Part shown: positions 54,691 through 62,831 of the stretch, piece after piece
Numbering within the stretch: the stretch's first letter is position 1
Layout of the letters: every line of letters starts with the position of its first letter
Assembly: GCA_017430455.1 (NCBI GenBank)
Contig: JAFRMX010000001.1
Location: forward strand, 1 to 64,000
DNA from: Oscillospiraceae bacterium
Lineage (GTDB): Bacteria; Bacillota; Clostridia; Oscillospirales; Oscillospiraceae
Direction: 5' to 3'
Length of the DNA stretch: 64,000 nt
The notes under the pieces: generated by a model
Database searches by the model: none
The model's input: the letters and a program-made list of their open reading frames with translations, nothing else
Told to the model about the DNA's origin: nothing
Position numbers and translations under genes: made by a program

Positions 54691-56130
54691 TCAGCACCTT
54701 GAGAGAAGTCTTATATAGAACTCGGTGGCCTTTCTGACCGTCGAGACGCTGATATGCTCGTCGTTTCCGTGTATGCTCTCCAGCTGCTCCGCTGTCATGT
54801 CGGCGACGCTGAATTTATATACATGGTTTGAGATATCCTTGTAGTGGCGGCTGTCCGAGCACTGGACCATGAGATACGGAGAGACGATGCAGCCGTCCCA
54901 GGTCTCCGATACGCTCTCGGCCACTTTGTTCCAGGCCTCGCAGTCCGTCTCTGAAATGGGACTGGGCTCCATGGAATCTCCGACCTCGATGGAGATGCTG
55001 TCGTCGTCTATGACTTTTCTCAGATATTCTTTGGCCGAAGCGATACTGTCCTCGGGATTGAGCCTCAGGTTCGCTATCATCTCAGCCTCGGGAGGAATAA
55101 CGTTCGGAGCGCTGCTCCCCTTGCACTGGGTGAGGGCAACCGTCGTCCTCATCAGCGCGTTTATCGTGCCCCCGCCCTTTTTGCAGATCATGTCGAACAA
55201 GCCTCCGAAGAGCCAGAAATTGGCAAAGATCATCCTGTAGAGGAAGGACGAGTGTCTGCCGAGAGTGTTAAACATCTCCGCCGCAGGCTTGGTCATATGG
55301 TATTTGAACGGATGCCCCTCAAGCTTTACGGCAGCTCTCGAGAGGCGCACCAGCGGAGAACCTGGCTTCGGAGCACTCGCATGCCCGCCGGCGGACTTCG
55401 CAGTGAATTTCACGTTCATCATTCCTTTTTCGGCAATACCGACCATGCCGCAGGGGCGCTTTACCCCGGGAAACACATCCTGCACCACCGCTCCGCCTTC
55501 ATCGAGAACGAGCGCGGGCCTTATGCCCTGCTCCGAGAACCAGTTGACTATATTTACGGCTCCCTCGCCGTTTATCTCTTCCCCGCCGGAATATGCGAAA
55601 TACACGTCGTGCTCAGGGACGAAACCTTTCGCTATCAGATGGTCGGCAGCCGTAAGTGAGGCGTTGAAGGTGTTCTTTGTGTCCAGGGTCCCTCTTCCCC
55701 ACATGATGCCGTTCTCGTCTATCAGCGCGTCAAAGGGAGGCTTTGTCCATCCGCTCTCATTTACGGGCACGACATCGTAATGAGCCATAATTACCGAGGC
55801 CTCGTCGTGCTTTTTTCCCTCCCACTTGAAGAGAAGACCTCTTTCGTCAAATCTCGTCAATGGGCATGTCTTCCAGAAATTGGGATAGAGCTCGGGAAGC
55901 AAGCCGATGAGCTTGTCGAATTCCGCGTTGTCCTCGTGACTGTGGTCGTAATAGGACACCGTCCTGCAGCGGACCAGCGCCTGAAGATTTGATACGGCTT
56001 TGTCGCTGTTGTATTCAACGCTCTGTGTTTCCTTCTTCTCCCCGGCCGGAGCTTTGAATTTCACGGTCCTTCCAATAACGACTGCCGCCAGGATCACTAA
56101 AACCGCTATGAGCAGATACAGTATTATCAT
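54691..56130 (-). CDS. M20-family metallopeptidase (carboxypeptidase PM20D1/CPS-like)
   Basis: 479 residues with an N-terminal membrane anchor (1-22, LYLLIAVLVILAAVVIG). Metal-site motifs are MAHYDVVPV, WGRGTLDTKN and the general base in YFAYSGGEEINGEGA. A dimerisation lid domain lies about 245-375, and the last zinc histidine is in SIHGNDEHISV. The family removes N-acyl or peptide amino acids. Divergent, about 100 bases away, is a DUF5058/partner membrane pair commonly seen with M20 peptidases, so a peptide or acyl-amino-acid uptake and cleavage route is likely. Confidence 0.9.
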   Translation of the reverse strand: MIILYLLIAVLVILAAVVIGRTVKFKAPAGEKKETQSVEYNSDKAVSNLQALVRCRTVSYYDHSHEDNAEFDKLIGLLPELYPNFWKTCPLTRFDERGLLFKWEGKKHDEASVIMAHYDVVPVNESGWTKPPFDALIDENGIMWGRGTLDTKNTFNASLTAADHLIAKGFVPEHDVYFAYSGGEEINGEGAVNIVNWFSEQGIRPALVLDEGGAVVQDVFPGVKRPCGMVGIAEKGMMNVKFTAKSAGGHASAPKPGSPLVRLSRAAVKLEGHPFKYHMTKPAAEMFNTLGRHSSFLYRMIFANFWLFGGLFDMICKKGGGTINALMRTTVALTQCKGSSAPNVIPPEAEMIANLRLNPEDSIASAKEYLRKVIDDDSISIEVGDSMEPSPISETDCEAWNKVAESVSETWDGCIVSPYLMVQCSDSRHYKDISNHVYKFSVADMTAEQLESIHGNDEHISVSTVRKATEFYIRLLSRC

Positions 56131-56236
56131 TATTAAAAACTCCTTTCATTTTTCACTGATTTAATTTATTATACTATAAAACCGTTTTGATCAGCAACAA
56201 TCAATTGTTCCGTATTTTGAGAGAAAGGAAAGAAAA

Positions 56237-56962
56237 ATGAGCAGCAATTTCAGTGTAAACCACCCTCTCCTCTTTATTCTGGCAGGGCTCGCGGTCATTG
56301 CCGTCGTGGCGCAGTCCGCGGTCTTCCTGAAAAAAGCCCTGGATCGGGCTTATGAACTCGGATTCGAAAAAGCGAAGGTAAAGAAGCTGATCACCTCAGC
56401 GATAATCTTTACCATAGCTCCGGCGATCGCGATAGGGATCGGAATAATCACCCTCTACGGCTCCCTCGGGCTTCCCCTGCCCTGGCTGAGGCTCAGCGTG
56501 GTCGGCGCCATAGTCTATGAACTCTCGGCAGCCGACGCCGCCTGCACCTCCCTGGGCACCTCTTTAGGCAACACCCTCACCGCCCAGCAGTTTACGACCA
56601 TCGCCTGGACCATGACGATCGGTATAACGACAGGCCTTGTCCTTGTCCCGCTCTTTGCGGAGAAGACCCTGGACGGCGTCGCCTCCATCGGAAAAAAGGA
56701 CAGGAAATGGGGCGAGCTTTTCACGACCTCGATCTTCATAGGGCTTATCGCCACATTCGTCGGTGTCGGCCTGAGCGGAATAACCGTCGACCCGGAGGGC
56801 AGAGTCTCGGCTTTTGTACTTATAGTGTCCTGCATAGTCATGGGGATCTGCGGTATCCTGAGAAATAAGCTCGGCTGGAAGTGGATGAACGACTACGCTC
56901 TGCCGATCTGCATGGTAATCGCGATGGCCTCGGCCATTCCGCTCACAGCATGGCTGGGCTGA
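56237..56962 (+). CDS. DUF5058-family membrane protein
   Basis: 241 residues, about six membrane segments. Typical features are VNHPLLFILAGLAVIAVVAQ at the start, the FTIAPAIAIGIGIITLYGSLGLPLPWLRLSVVGAIVYEL block and KKDRKWGELFTTSIFIGLIATFVG. It is co-transcribed with a second membrane protein 18 bases downstream. The two look like two halves of one transporter. Substrate unknown. Confidence 0.85.
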   Translation: MSSNFSVNHPLLFILAGLAVIAVVAQSAVFLKKALDRAYELGFEKAKVKKLITSAIIFTIAPAIAIGIGIITLYGSLGLPLPWLRLSVVGAIVYELSAADAACTSLGTSLGNTLTAQQFTTIAWTMTIGITTGLVLVPLFAEKTLDGVASIGKKDRKWGELFTTSIFIGLIATFVGVGLSGITVDPEGRVSAFVLIVSCIVMGICGILRNKLGWKWMNDYALPICMVIAMASAIPLTAWLG

Positions 56963-56980
56963 GGGAAAGGAGAAATTGAA

Positions 56981-57637
56981 ATGAAAAGCAGTTATATAAA
57001 AGATATCCACCACTCGGGCCGGATCTGGTTCGTGGCCGTATACTTTTTCATCTATCTCTTCCCGCTCGTCTCAAGCATATACTTCAACGCCTGGCCAACC
57101 TGGAAACAGCTGCTCGGGGCTGCTGTAGGCGTGATCCCCATATACTGGACAGTCGGTATCGTCGAGTATTTCACATACACCCCGATGCTCGGCGCCGGAG
57201 GAAGCTATCTCGGCTTTATCACGGGCAACATGTCCAATCTGAAAGTTCCTCTGGCTTTGAACGCAATGGAATCCATGGGCGTGAAGGCCGATACCGAGGA
57301 AGGGGACGTCGTCTCTACGATCGTAATCGCCGTGAGCTCGATCGTCACGGTACTTATCATAGTGATATTTGTCGTCCTGATGGTCCCGCTCTCCCCGATC
57401 TTCACGCGCCCCGCTCTCCAGCCTGCCTTCAGCAACGTTGTCCCTGCCCTGTTCGGAGGCCTCATGGTCGCCTATGTCTCGAAAAACGCGAAAGTCGGAG
57501 CTCCGATAATAATTCTTGGCGCACTCCTCTTTATCCTCGTACCTTCGCTCAGCGGCGTATATCCCATAGTCCTTCCGATCCTGGCCGGAATCGCGATACT
57601 CTGGGCGAGATTCCTCTATAAAAAAGGAAAGGTATGA
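56981..57637 (+). CDS. Polytopic membrane protein, DUF5058 partner
   Basis: 218 residues, about six membrane segments. An internal glycine-rich YFTYTPMLGAGGSYLGFITGNMSN loop (about 66-88) resembles a substrate gate. ATG behind AAAGGAGAA, 18 bases after the DUF5058 stop. It always seems to travel with DUF5058 in the genomes I recall, so the pair likely forms a transporter. The gene ends in a strong bidirectional terminator. Confidence 0.82.
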   Translation: MKSSYIKDIHHSGRIWFVAVYFFIYLFPLVSSIYFNAWPTWKQLLGAAVGVIPIYWTVGIVEYFTYTPMLGAGGSYLGFITGNMSNLKVPLALNAMESMGVKADTEEGDVVSTIVIAVSSIVTVLIIVIFVVLMVPLSPIFTRPALQPAFSNVVPALFGGLMVAYVSKNAKVGAPIIILGALLFILVPSLSGVYPIVLPILAGIAILWARFLYKKGKV

Positions 57638-57651
57638 GCCGGAAATCCGGC

Positions 57652-57691
57652 AATAACAAAAGCACCCTCTTTTAAGGGTGCTTTTGTTATT
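57652..57691. terminator. Bidirectional terminator
   Basis: Perfect 17-base stem (57652-57668 / 57675-57691) between the converging DUF5058 operon and cupin gene. Confidence 0.92.
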
Positions 57692-57701
57692 ATGTAAACT
57701 A

Positions 57702-58058
57702 TTATTCGTACAGGATCAGGGCTATGAACACAACAGGTTCATCTTTCAGATTCTTTATGCTGTGTCCCTCTCCCGGATATACCATCGTGACGTCTCCCGG
57801 ATAGATCGTCGTCATTTTCCCGTTGTCGCTGTACTGGGCTTCTCCCGAGAGCATCAGATAGCACTCCCCGTCGCCCTTATGGATATGCCAGCCTACCTCA
57901 TCGCCCTTTTCAAGCGTTCCAACATTGAAGAGCCTGCCTTTTCCCATAAGCTCCTCGTCAGTGTCCAGTATCTTGAGGCTTGTCAGTTTTCCGCTGCCCC
58001 CCTGGGCTCCCTCTTTTACGGTCTTTGTTCTATCTTCTTTCCTTCTTACAAAGCTCAT
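57702..58058 (-). CDS. Cupin-domain protein
   Basis: 118 residues, a single cupin_2 barrel. Metal-binding motif 1 is GWHIHKGDGECYLMLSGE, with two histidines and a glutamate, and motif 2 is YPGEGHSIKNL. An N-terminal basic stretch (FVRRKEDRTKTVKEG) precedes it. It may be a small enzyme or sugar/ligand binder. It follows the DUF1836 gene after 17 bases on the same strand. Confidence 0.9.
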   Translation of the reverse strand: MSFVRRKEDRTKTVKEGAQGGSGKLTSLKILDTDEELMGKGRLFNVGTLEKGDEVGWHIHKGDGECYLMLSGEAQYSDNGKMTTIYPGDVTMVYPGEGHSIKNLKDEPVVFIALILYE

Positions 58059-58075
58059 GACGGTCTCCTTTATTG

Positions 58076-58591
58076 TTATTTTGTTATTTGTTCCTGTTTG
58101 TCTTTCAGCCTTCCAAGCAGCGTTCCGGCGACTGAGCTCTGCGCGCAGGACAGAACGGCCGCCCTTATCAGTGCGTGATTCAAAGAGTTCTCACCGGATG
58201 CGATCTTCTCTTCGCTCTCTTCAAACGCTCTGCCGTGAGCTGTCTCGTACATGTCGCAAAAACTGTTGTAGCTCAGCGCGCTATTTTCGTCCGTGATCTC
58301 CGCCGAGATGTAATCCCTTATATCGCTAATAGGGAGCACGCTCTTCAATAGCCCTATGACGATCAGCAGCGCCAGCTGTTCTCTCGAATATTTCTTTTTT
58401 ACGGGTGCGGAGATCGCGCCCATCTTTACATAGTTGTTGACCATCGCGGATGTAAAAAGCTTCTCTCCCTGCCCGTCCGGGTCCGGCAGATTTTTCCGTA
58501 CAAAAGTCAGGACCTGGTCAAGATAGAGCCCGAAGTCCGGTATCTCCTCCCATCTCGAAAGCCTGATATTGTTCTCAGCAGCATCATTCAT
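58076..58591 (-). CDS. DUF1836-family protein
   Basis: 171 residues. DUF1836 hallmarks are the RLSRWEEIPDFGLYLDQVLTFV start, SAMVNNYVKMGAISAPVKKKYSREQLALLIVIGLLK and LPISDIRDYI. The first half resembles a MerR-like winged helix, so a DNA-binding role is plausible but unproven. Upstream of the cupin gene in the same operon. Confidence 0.87.
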   Translation of the reverse strand: MNDAAENNIRLSRWEEIPDFGLYLDQVLTFVRKNLPDPDGQGEKLFTSAMVNNYVKMGAISAPVKKKYSREQLALLIVIGLLKSVLPISDIRDYISAEITDENSALSYNSFCDMYETAHGRAFEESEEKIASGENSLNHALIRAAVLSCAQSSVAGTLLGRLKDKQEQITK

Positions 58592-58741
58592 CGTTCAACC
58601 CCGCGGTTTCCGTCTGTTGTCGTATAAGATATTAACATTGGAGAGCGCAATTATCAATATCGTATTTTAAAAAACATATTTACTTTTATTTAGGATTATG
58701 TTATCTTATATTCAATATTAGATGTGGAGGTGTTGTGAATT

Positions 58742-59419
58742 ATGTCTTGTCTCACCATACTCGGGGATTCGGTCCTCAAGGGCGTGACGCTCGGCGAAAA
58801 AGGCTATTTCATAAACCGCGCGCCGGAGATTAAATTCAGCGAGGACACGGGCATCGCCGTCGAGAACCTGAGCCGTTTCGGCTGCACCACCGACAAATCC
58901 CTGAAGTCCGTGATACGCTCATTGAAGAATCGTGAAGGCGACCGGACCGTGCTCGTAGAGTACGGCGGAAACGACTGCGATTTCGACTGGAAGGCCATAT
59001 CGGACGACCCGGACGGCTTTTATCCGGCCAGAGTCCCGCTGGAAAAGTTTATAGAAAACTACGAACAGATCATTGCCTCCGTGAAGGCAAGCGGAGCTAA
59101 GCCTGTCGCCGTCTCCCTGATGCCCGTTAACGCCGAGAGGTACTTCCGGTGGTTCTGCAAAAACGGAGTGATCCCCGAGAACGTCATGAAATGGCTCGGC
59201 GAGGTAAATGTCATATACAGATATCAGGAGATGTACTCCGACGCCGTTGAAAAGGTCGCAAGGAAGACAGGGACTCCCATTATAGACCTCCGCGCTTCTT
59301 TTCTTCAGATACACCGCCTCGGCGACTATATCTGCGAGGACGGGATCCATCCGACGGAAAAGGGCCAGGAGCTGATCTGGGCAACGCTTAAGACCGGGCT
59401 TTCGCCGCTGATCTCTTAA
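58742..59419 (+). CDS. SGNH/GDSL-type esterase
   Basis: 225 residues, no signal peptide. Blocks are ILGDSVLKGV (serine nucleophile at about residue 9), GGNDCDFDW (block III, Asn), and DGIHPTEKG (Asp/His pair). Probably a cytoplasmic or non-classically exported acylesterase acting on acetylated sugars or lysophospholipids. ATG behind GGAGGTG. Converges with the thioredoxin-reductase-like gene, stops overlapping by four bases. Confidence 0.88.
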   Translation: MSCLTILGDSVLKGVTLGEKGYFINRAPEIKFSEDTGIAVENLSRFGCTTDKSLKSVIRSLKNREGDRTVLVEYGGNDCDFDWKAISDDPDGFYPARVPLEKFIENYEQIIASVKASGAKPVAVSLMPVNAERYFRWFCKNGVIPENVMKWLGEVNVIYRYQEMYSDAVEKVARKTGTPIIDLRASFLQIHRLGDYICEDGIHPTEKGQELIWATLKTGLSPLIS

Positions 59420-60222
59420 TTCAGATAATCGCAGGCCGAAAGCGCCGCCACGTTCCCCTCACCCGCCGCCTTCGCGAGTTGGAAGGGCTTGCCCGTGCAG
59501 TCGCCCGCGGCGAAGACTCCGGGGATATTCGTCCGCATATTGCGGTCGACCTTTATTCCGCCCTTGTCATATTCGAGCCCTTGCAGAAGGGCAGTAACAG
59601 AGACTGTGTCTTTTATTATGAAGATGCAGTCCGTTTTGTATTCCTCACCTTTGAAGACCAGAGTGTCGGCCTTGTCCGCGCCTTTTATCTCATACTTTCC
59701 GTTTTCTTTGAATACCAGCACATTGCAGCCGATGCCCCTTAAGAAATCAGCGTCGGCGTCGGCTTCCTCGGCATTTCCGACGACTGCCACGGTCCTGCCT
59801 CTGTAGAGCATTCCGTCGCAGGTTGCGCAGTAGCTGACTCCTTTTCCGAGGAACTCGCTCTCGCCGGGGTACAGATTCTCGCGGGTGATGCCGGCCGCAA
59901 TGATGAGCGCTCTGCCCATGTAGTAATCGCTTCCGACGGCGACTCCGAACATGTCGCCCATGGATACTGCAGAGATCGCCCTTCCGGTGATCATCTTGGC
60001 TCCCGCTTCCTCGGTCTGTCTGCGGAAAAGCTCCGCCATCTCGGCTCCGCCCATCGGGGGAAGGCCGGGATAATTTGTTATGAGCTCGGCCTTATACAGG
60101 CTCGTAGTCTCGATCCTGTTGGATATGACCGCACAGCTCCTGTTCCTGTTTTTAAGGGTCATCGCTGCCGAGGCAGCAGCCGCTCCCCCTCCGATTACTA
60201 TAACGTCAAATACTTCATCCAC
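59416..60222 (-). CDS. Thioredoxin-reductase-like flavoprotein lacking the NADPH signature
   Basis: About 268 residues from the GTG at 60222 (AGGGG upstream); an ATG at 60237 is also in frame. The FAD site is VIGGGAAAASAAM, the redox disulfide CATCDG, and the C-terminal FAD motif FAAGDCTGKPFQLAKAAGEG. Where NADPH-dependent enzymes have GGGxSAxEE and HRR, this protein reads VVGNAEEADADADF and no arginine pair. It is also shorter than standard TrxB of about 310 residues. This is like ferredoxin-dependent flavin thioredoxin reductases of clostridia. The electron donor is inferred. Confidence 0.85.
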   Translation of the reverse strand: MDEVFDVIVIGGGAAAASAAMTLKNRNRSCAVISNRIETTSLYKAELITNYPGLPPMGGAEMAELFRRQTEEAGAKMITGRAISAVSMGDMFGVAVGSDYYMGRALIIAAGITRENLYPGESEFLGKGVSYCATCDGMLYRGRTVAVVGNAEEADADADFLRGIGCNVLVFKENGKYEIKGADKADTLVFKGEEYKTDCIFIIKDTVSVTALLQGLEYDKGGIKVDRNMRTNIPGVFAAGDCTGKPFQLAKAAGEGNVAALSACDYLN

Positions 60223-60322
60223 GGTTTTTCCCCTCATTTCACTGTATTTGAGATATTATATCAATTTTCCGCTTTATTTTAAACACTATCTTGTGTATAT
60301 TTAAGAAAACGAGGTGAGAAAA

Positions 60323-61057
60323 ATGTCTGAAAGTATTTATGAGATATACGAAACGCTGGTCTCCGGGATCGATGGGGGCGCCGTCATAGAGGACTGGTGC
60401 CTTGGGAGGATCTGGGCTGCCGTAAAGGCCGGCGGGCACACAGGCATAGCCATGATGACTCCCGGCTCGAGCGTAAAAAGGACTCTTCCCGAGGATATCA
60501 GAGGCCTGACTCTGAAAGAGGCTGCCCAAGGGATCCTGAGCTGGAACATGGAGGAAGCGAGCCTCGCGATGGCCGCCATCAACTGCTTCTACAACACTCC
60601 GGAGAGGATGCTCTCTATCGGCTGCTCAGAGCCCTATGAGAACTACTGCACGAGAGGCCTTGAATATGAGGGCCGGAGGATCGGTGTCGTCGGGCACATG
60701 AGGCTTACCGGAGAGATGCGCGATAAAGCCTCGGAGGTGATCACTCTCGAGCGCAACCCCAAAGACGGGGACCTCCCGGATCCCGCCTGCGAGTTTGTCC
60801 TCCCCTCCTGCGATATCGCCGTAGTCTCGGGCAGCACATTCATAAACAAGACCCTTCCGAGGCTTCTGGCGCTGACTGAAAACGCCGAGACTATACTCAT
60901 AGGCCCCTCCGTTCCGATGTGCCCTGAGCTCATCGGAAAAGGCGTCGACAGGCTCTCCGGGCTCTGCATAACGGACGCTGAAAGAGCATTCGAGCATGTC
61001 GCTTCCGACAGAGGCGGCAACCCGTACATTCTGGGCGGCAGTTTTCTGCTGATGTGA
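60323..61057 (+). CDS. DUF364/DUF4213 Rossmann-like protein
   Basis: About 244 residues from the ATG at 60323 (GAGGTG upstream). An N-terminal DUF4213 enolase-like domain (about 1-85) is followed by the DUF364 Rossmann-type domain, with GVVGHMRLTGEMRDKASEVITLERNP, CDIAVVSGSTFINKTLPRLL and ILIGPSVPMCPEL. Homologues are found with metal or molybdenum cofactor systems and are thought to bind or chelate metals. The ending overlaps or abuts the carboxylesterase gene. Confidence 0.85.
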   Translation: MSESIYEIYETLVSGIDGGAVIEDWCLGRIWAAVKAGGHTGIAMMTPGSSVKRTLPEDIRGLTLKEAAQGILSWNMEEASLAMAAINCFYNTPERMLSIGCSEPYENYCTRGLEYEGRRIGVVGHMRLTGEMRDKASEVITLERNPKDGDLPDPACEFVLPSCDIAVVSGSTFINKTLPRLLALTENAETILIGPSVPMCPELIGKGVDRLSGLCITDAERAFEHVASDRGGNPYILGGSFLLM

Positions 61058-61068
61058 AAGGAAAAACT

Positions 61069-62829
61069 GTGGGCACTGTACTTTACATTCTTTTTTCGAT
61101 TATCATACTTGCTCTTTTCGAGTTCAACAAAAACACTCTCGCCGGCTGGGCCGTTGCGGTTGCACTTCTGGTCCTCTACCCCATTGTGAGATCTCAAAAG
61201 CCCTTTAAAAACAAAAAACTTCTGAGGATACCGCTGTTTCTGCTTCTCTGCGCAGCGCTGGGCGCCGCTCTTAAATTCACCGAAGGTCCCGTTAAGCTCA
61301 GAGACGCAGTCGAAGGAAATAACGGCGGCGTGACGGAGATCGTCGAAGCCGCGCAGGGGCAGCTCACCGGCGTTTATACCGAAGATAAGCAGGTCGAGGT
61401 CTATACGGGAATTCCCTATGCCGCGCCTCCGGTCGGGGACCTGAGATGGAAGGAGCCTGCAGACCCCGAACCCTGGGAAGGAGTGCGGGCCTGCGACAAA
61501 TTTGCCCCGATGTCCATGCAGGTACAGTCGAACACGATATACTCCTCCCTCTCCCGGATGATAGGCTATCACGACTATAAGATCTCTCTGAAAGATAATT
61601 TCAAAGACGCGAATTCCGAGGACGCCCTCTATCTCAACATCTGGAAGCCCGCGGGTAAGGCCGACGGCTTGCCGGTTCTGGTCTATATTCACGGCGGCAC
61701 GCTCCAGACAGGCCAGCCCTGGTACGCCGATTACAGCGGAGACGGCCTTGCGAGAAAAGGCGTCATCGTCGTAAATATGGGATACAGGCTCGGCGTTTTC
61801 GGTTTTCTTGCAACCGATGAGCTCGCCGCGGAGTCTGTAAACGGGACGACCGGCAACTACGGCCTGCTCGATCAGATAAAGGCTCTCGAGTGGGTAAGAG
61901 ACAACATAGCAGCCTTCGGCGGGGACCCTGACAATGTCACTGTAGCGGGCGAGTCCGCGGGCTCGGCCTGCGTCACTGCCCTTTGCACCTCCCCGCTTGC
62001 GGAAGGCCTCTTCAAAAGAGCCATAGCGGAGAGCTCCACGGTAACTGCCGTTAAACCGACGCACTCCTACAGATCTTATGAGGACGCGCTTAAATGCGGG
62101 CGCGAGACTCTGGCGAGATTCAACTGCGATTCAATAGAAGAGCTCAGAAAGGTCGATGCCGAAGCTCTCGCCGAAGCCATGGACACGAATCACCACATGA
62201 CCGTCGACGGCTACGTTCTGACGGAGGATCCGTATCTGAGCATGAAAAAGGGCATCTGCAACGCGGACGCCTTCCTTGAGGGCTTCAACAGCGAGGAATC
62301 GGCCCCCTTTATTCTGTTTTCGCAGGCAAATTCCAAAAACTATGAGGATAAGGTAAGAGCCTATTTCGGCGAATACGCCGATGAGGTCTTAGAGCTCTAC
62401 CCGGCTGAGACGAGCGCTGAGGCAAGACGCCAGTGGGCGGAGATCTACTCTGCCGTATTCTTCACCTACGGGCACTGGTGCCTCACAAACCAGGCAAACA
62501 CCCTTGACATCCCAGCCTACGAGTATTATTTCTGCAAACATAACGGAAGCCTCGGCCCCTGGCACAGCGGCGAAATGATCTACTGCTACGGGAACATCCC
62601 GAAGGACAGCAGGCTATACGACGAAGCAGACAGAGAGCTCTCGGATATCTTCTGCTCGTATTTCGCGAACTTCTGCAAAACGGGCGACCCGAACGGCGAA
62701 GACCTCCCCCTGTGGGAGAGGTCCTCGACCGGTAATGAGCTTCTCAAGCTCGGAGACAGCGTCGAAATGATCCGGGATCCTTTCTTTAAGATATATCCCG
62801 TCTTCGATAAGTTCTACGGCGCTTCTTAA
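61069..62829 (+). CDS. Type-B carboxylesterase, membrane-anchored
   Basis: About 586 residues from the GTG at 61069, which has AAAGGA seven bases upstream; a GTG at 61054 overlapping the previous stop is the alternative. Two N-terminal membrane segments (about 1-17 and 23-40) and a third hydrophobic stretch (about 55-70) precede the alpha/beta hydrolase. Oxyanion-hole region YIHGGTLQTG, serine elbow VAGESAGSA, acid in GFNSEESAPF and histidine in PWHSGEMIYCYGN are in the canonical order. Carboxylesterase/lipase fold facing outside. Natural substrate unknown. Confidence 0.88.
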   Translation: MGTVLYILFSIIILALFEFNKNTLAGWAVAVALLVLYPIVRSQKPFKNKKLLRIPLFLLLCAALGAALKFTEGPVKLRDAVEGNNGGVTEIVEAAQGQLTGVYTEDKQVEVYTGIPYAAPPVGDLRWKEPADPEPWEGVRACDKFAPMSMQVQSNTIYSSLSRMIGYHDYKISLKDNFKDANSEDALYLNIWKPAGKADGLPVLVYIHGGTLQTGQPWYADYSGDGLARKGVIVVNMGYRLGVFGFLATDELAAESVNGTTGNYGLLDQIKALEWVRDNIAAFGGDPDNVTVAGESAGSACVTALCTSPLAEGLFKRAIAESSTVTAVKPTHSYRSYEDALKCGRETLARFNCDSIEELRKVDAEALAEAMDTNHHMTVDGYVLTEDPYLSMKKGICNADAFLEGFNSEESAPFILFSQANSKNYEDKVRAYFGEYADEVLELYPAETSAEARRQWAEIYSAVFFTYGHWCLTNQANTLDIPAYEYYFCKHNGSLGPWHSGEMIYCYGNIPKDSRLYDEADRELSDIFCSYFANFCKTGDPNGEDLPLWERSSTGNELLKLGDSVEMIRDPFFKIYPVFDKFYGAS

Positions 62830-62831
62830 GG

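Noticed and set aside
60643..62064. 473-codon minus-strand open frame opposite DUF364 and carboxylesterase genes
   Set aside because: The plus strand carries the GESAG triad in order; the minus frame has no domain.
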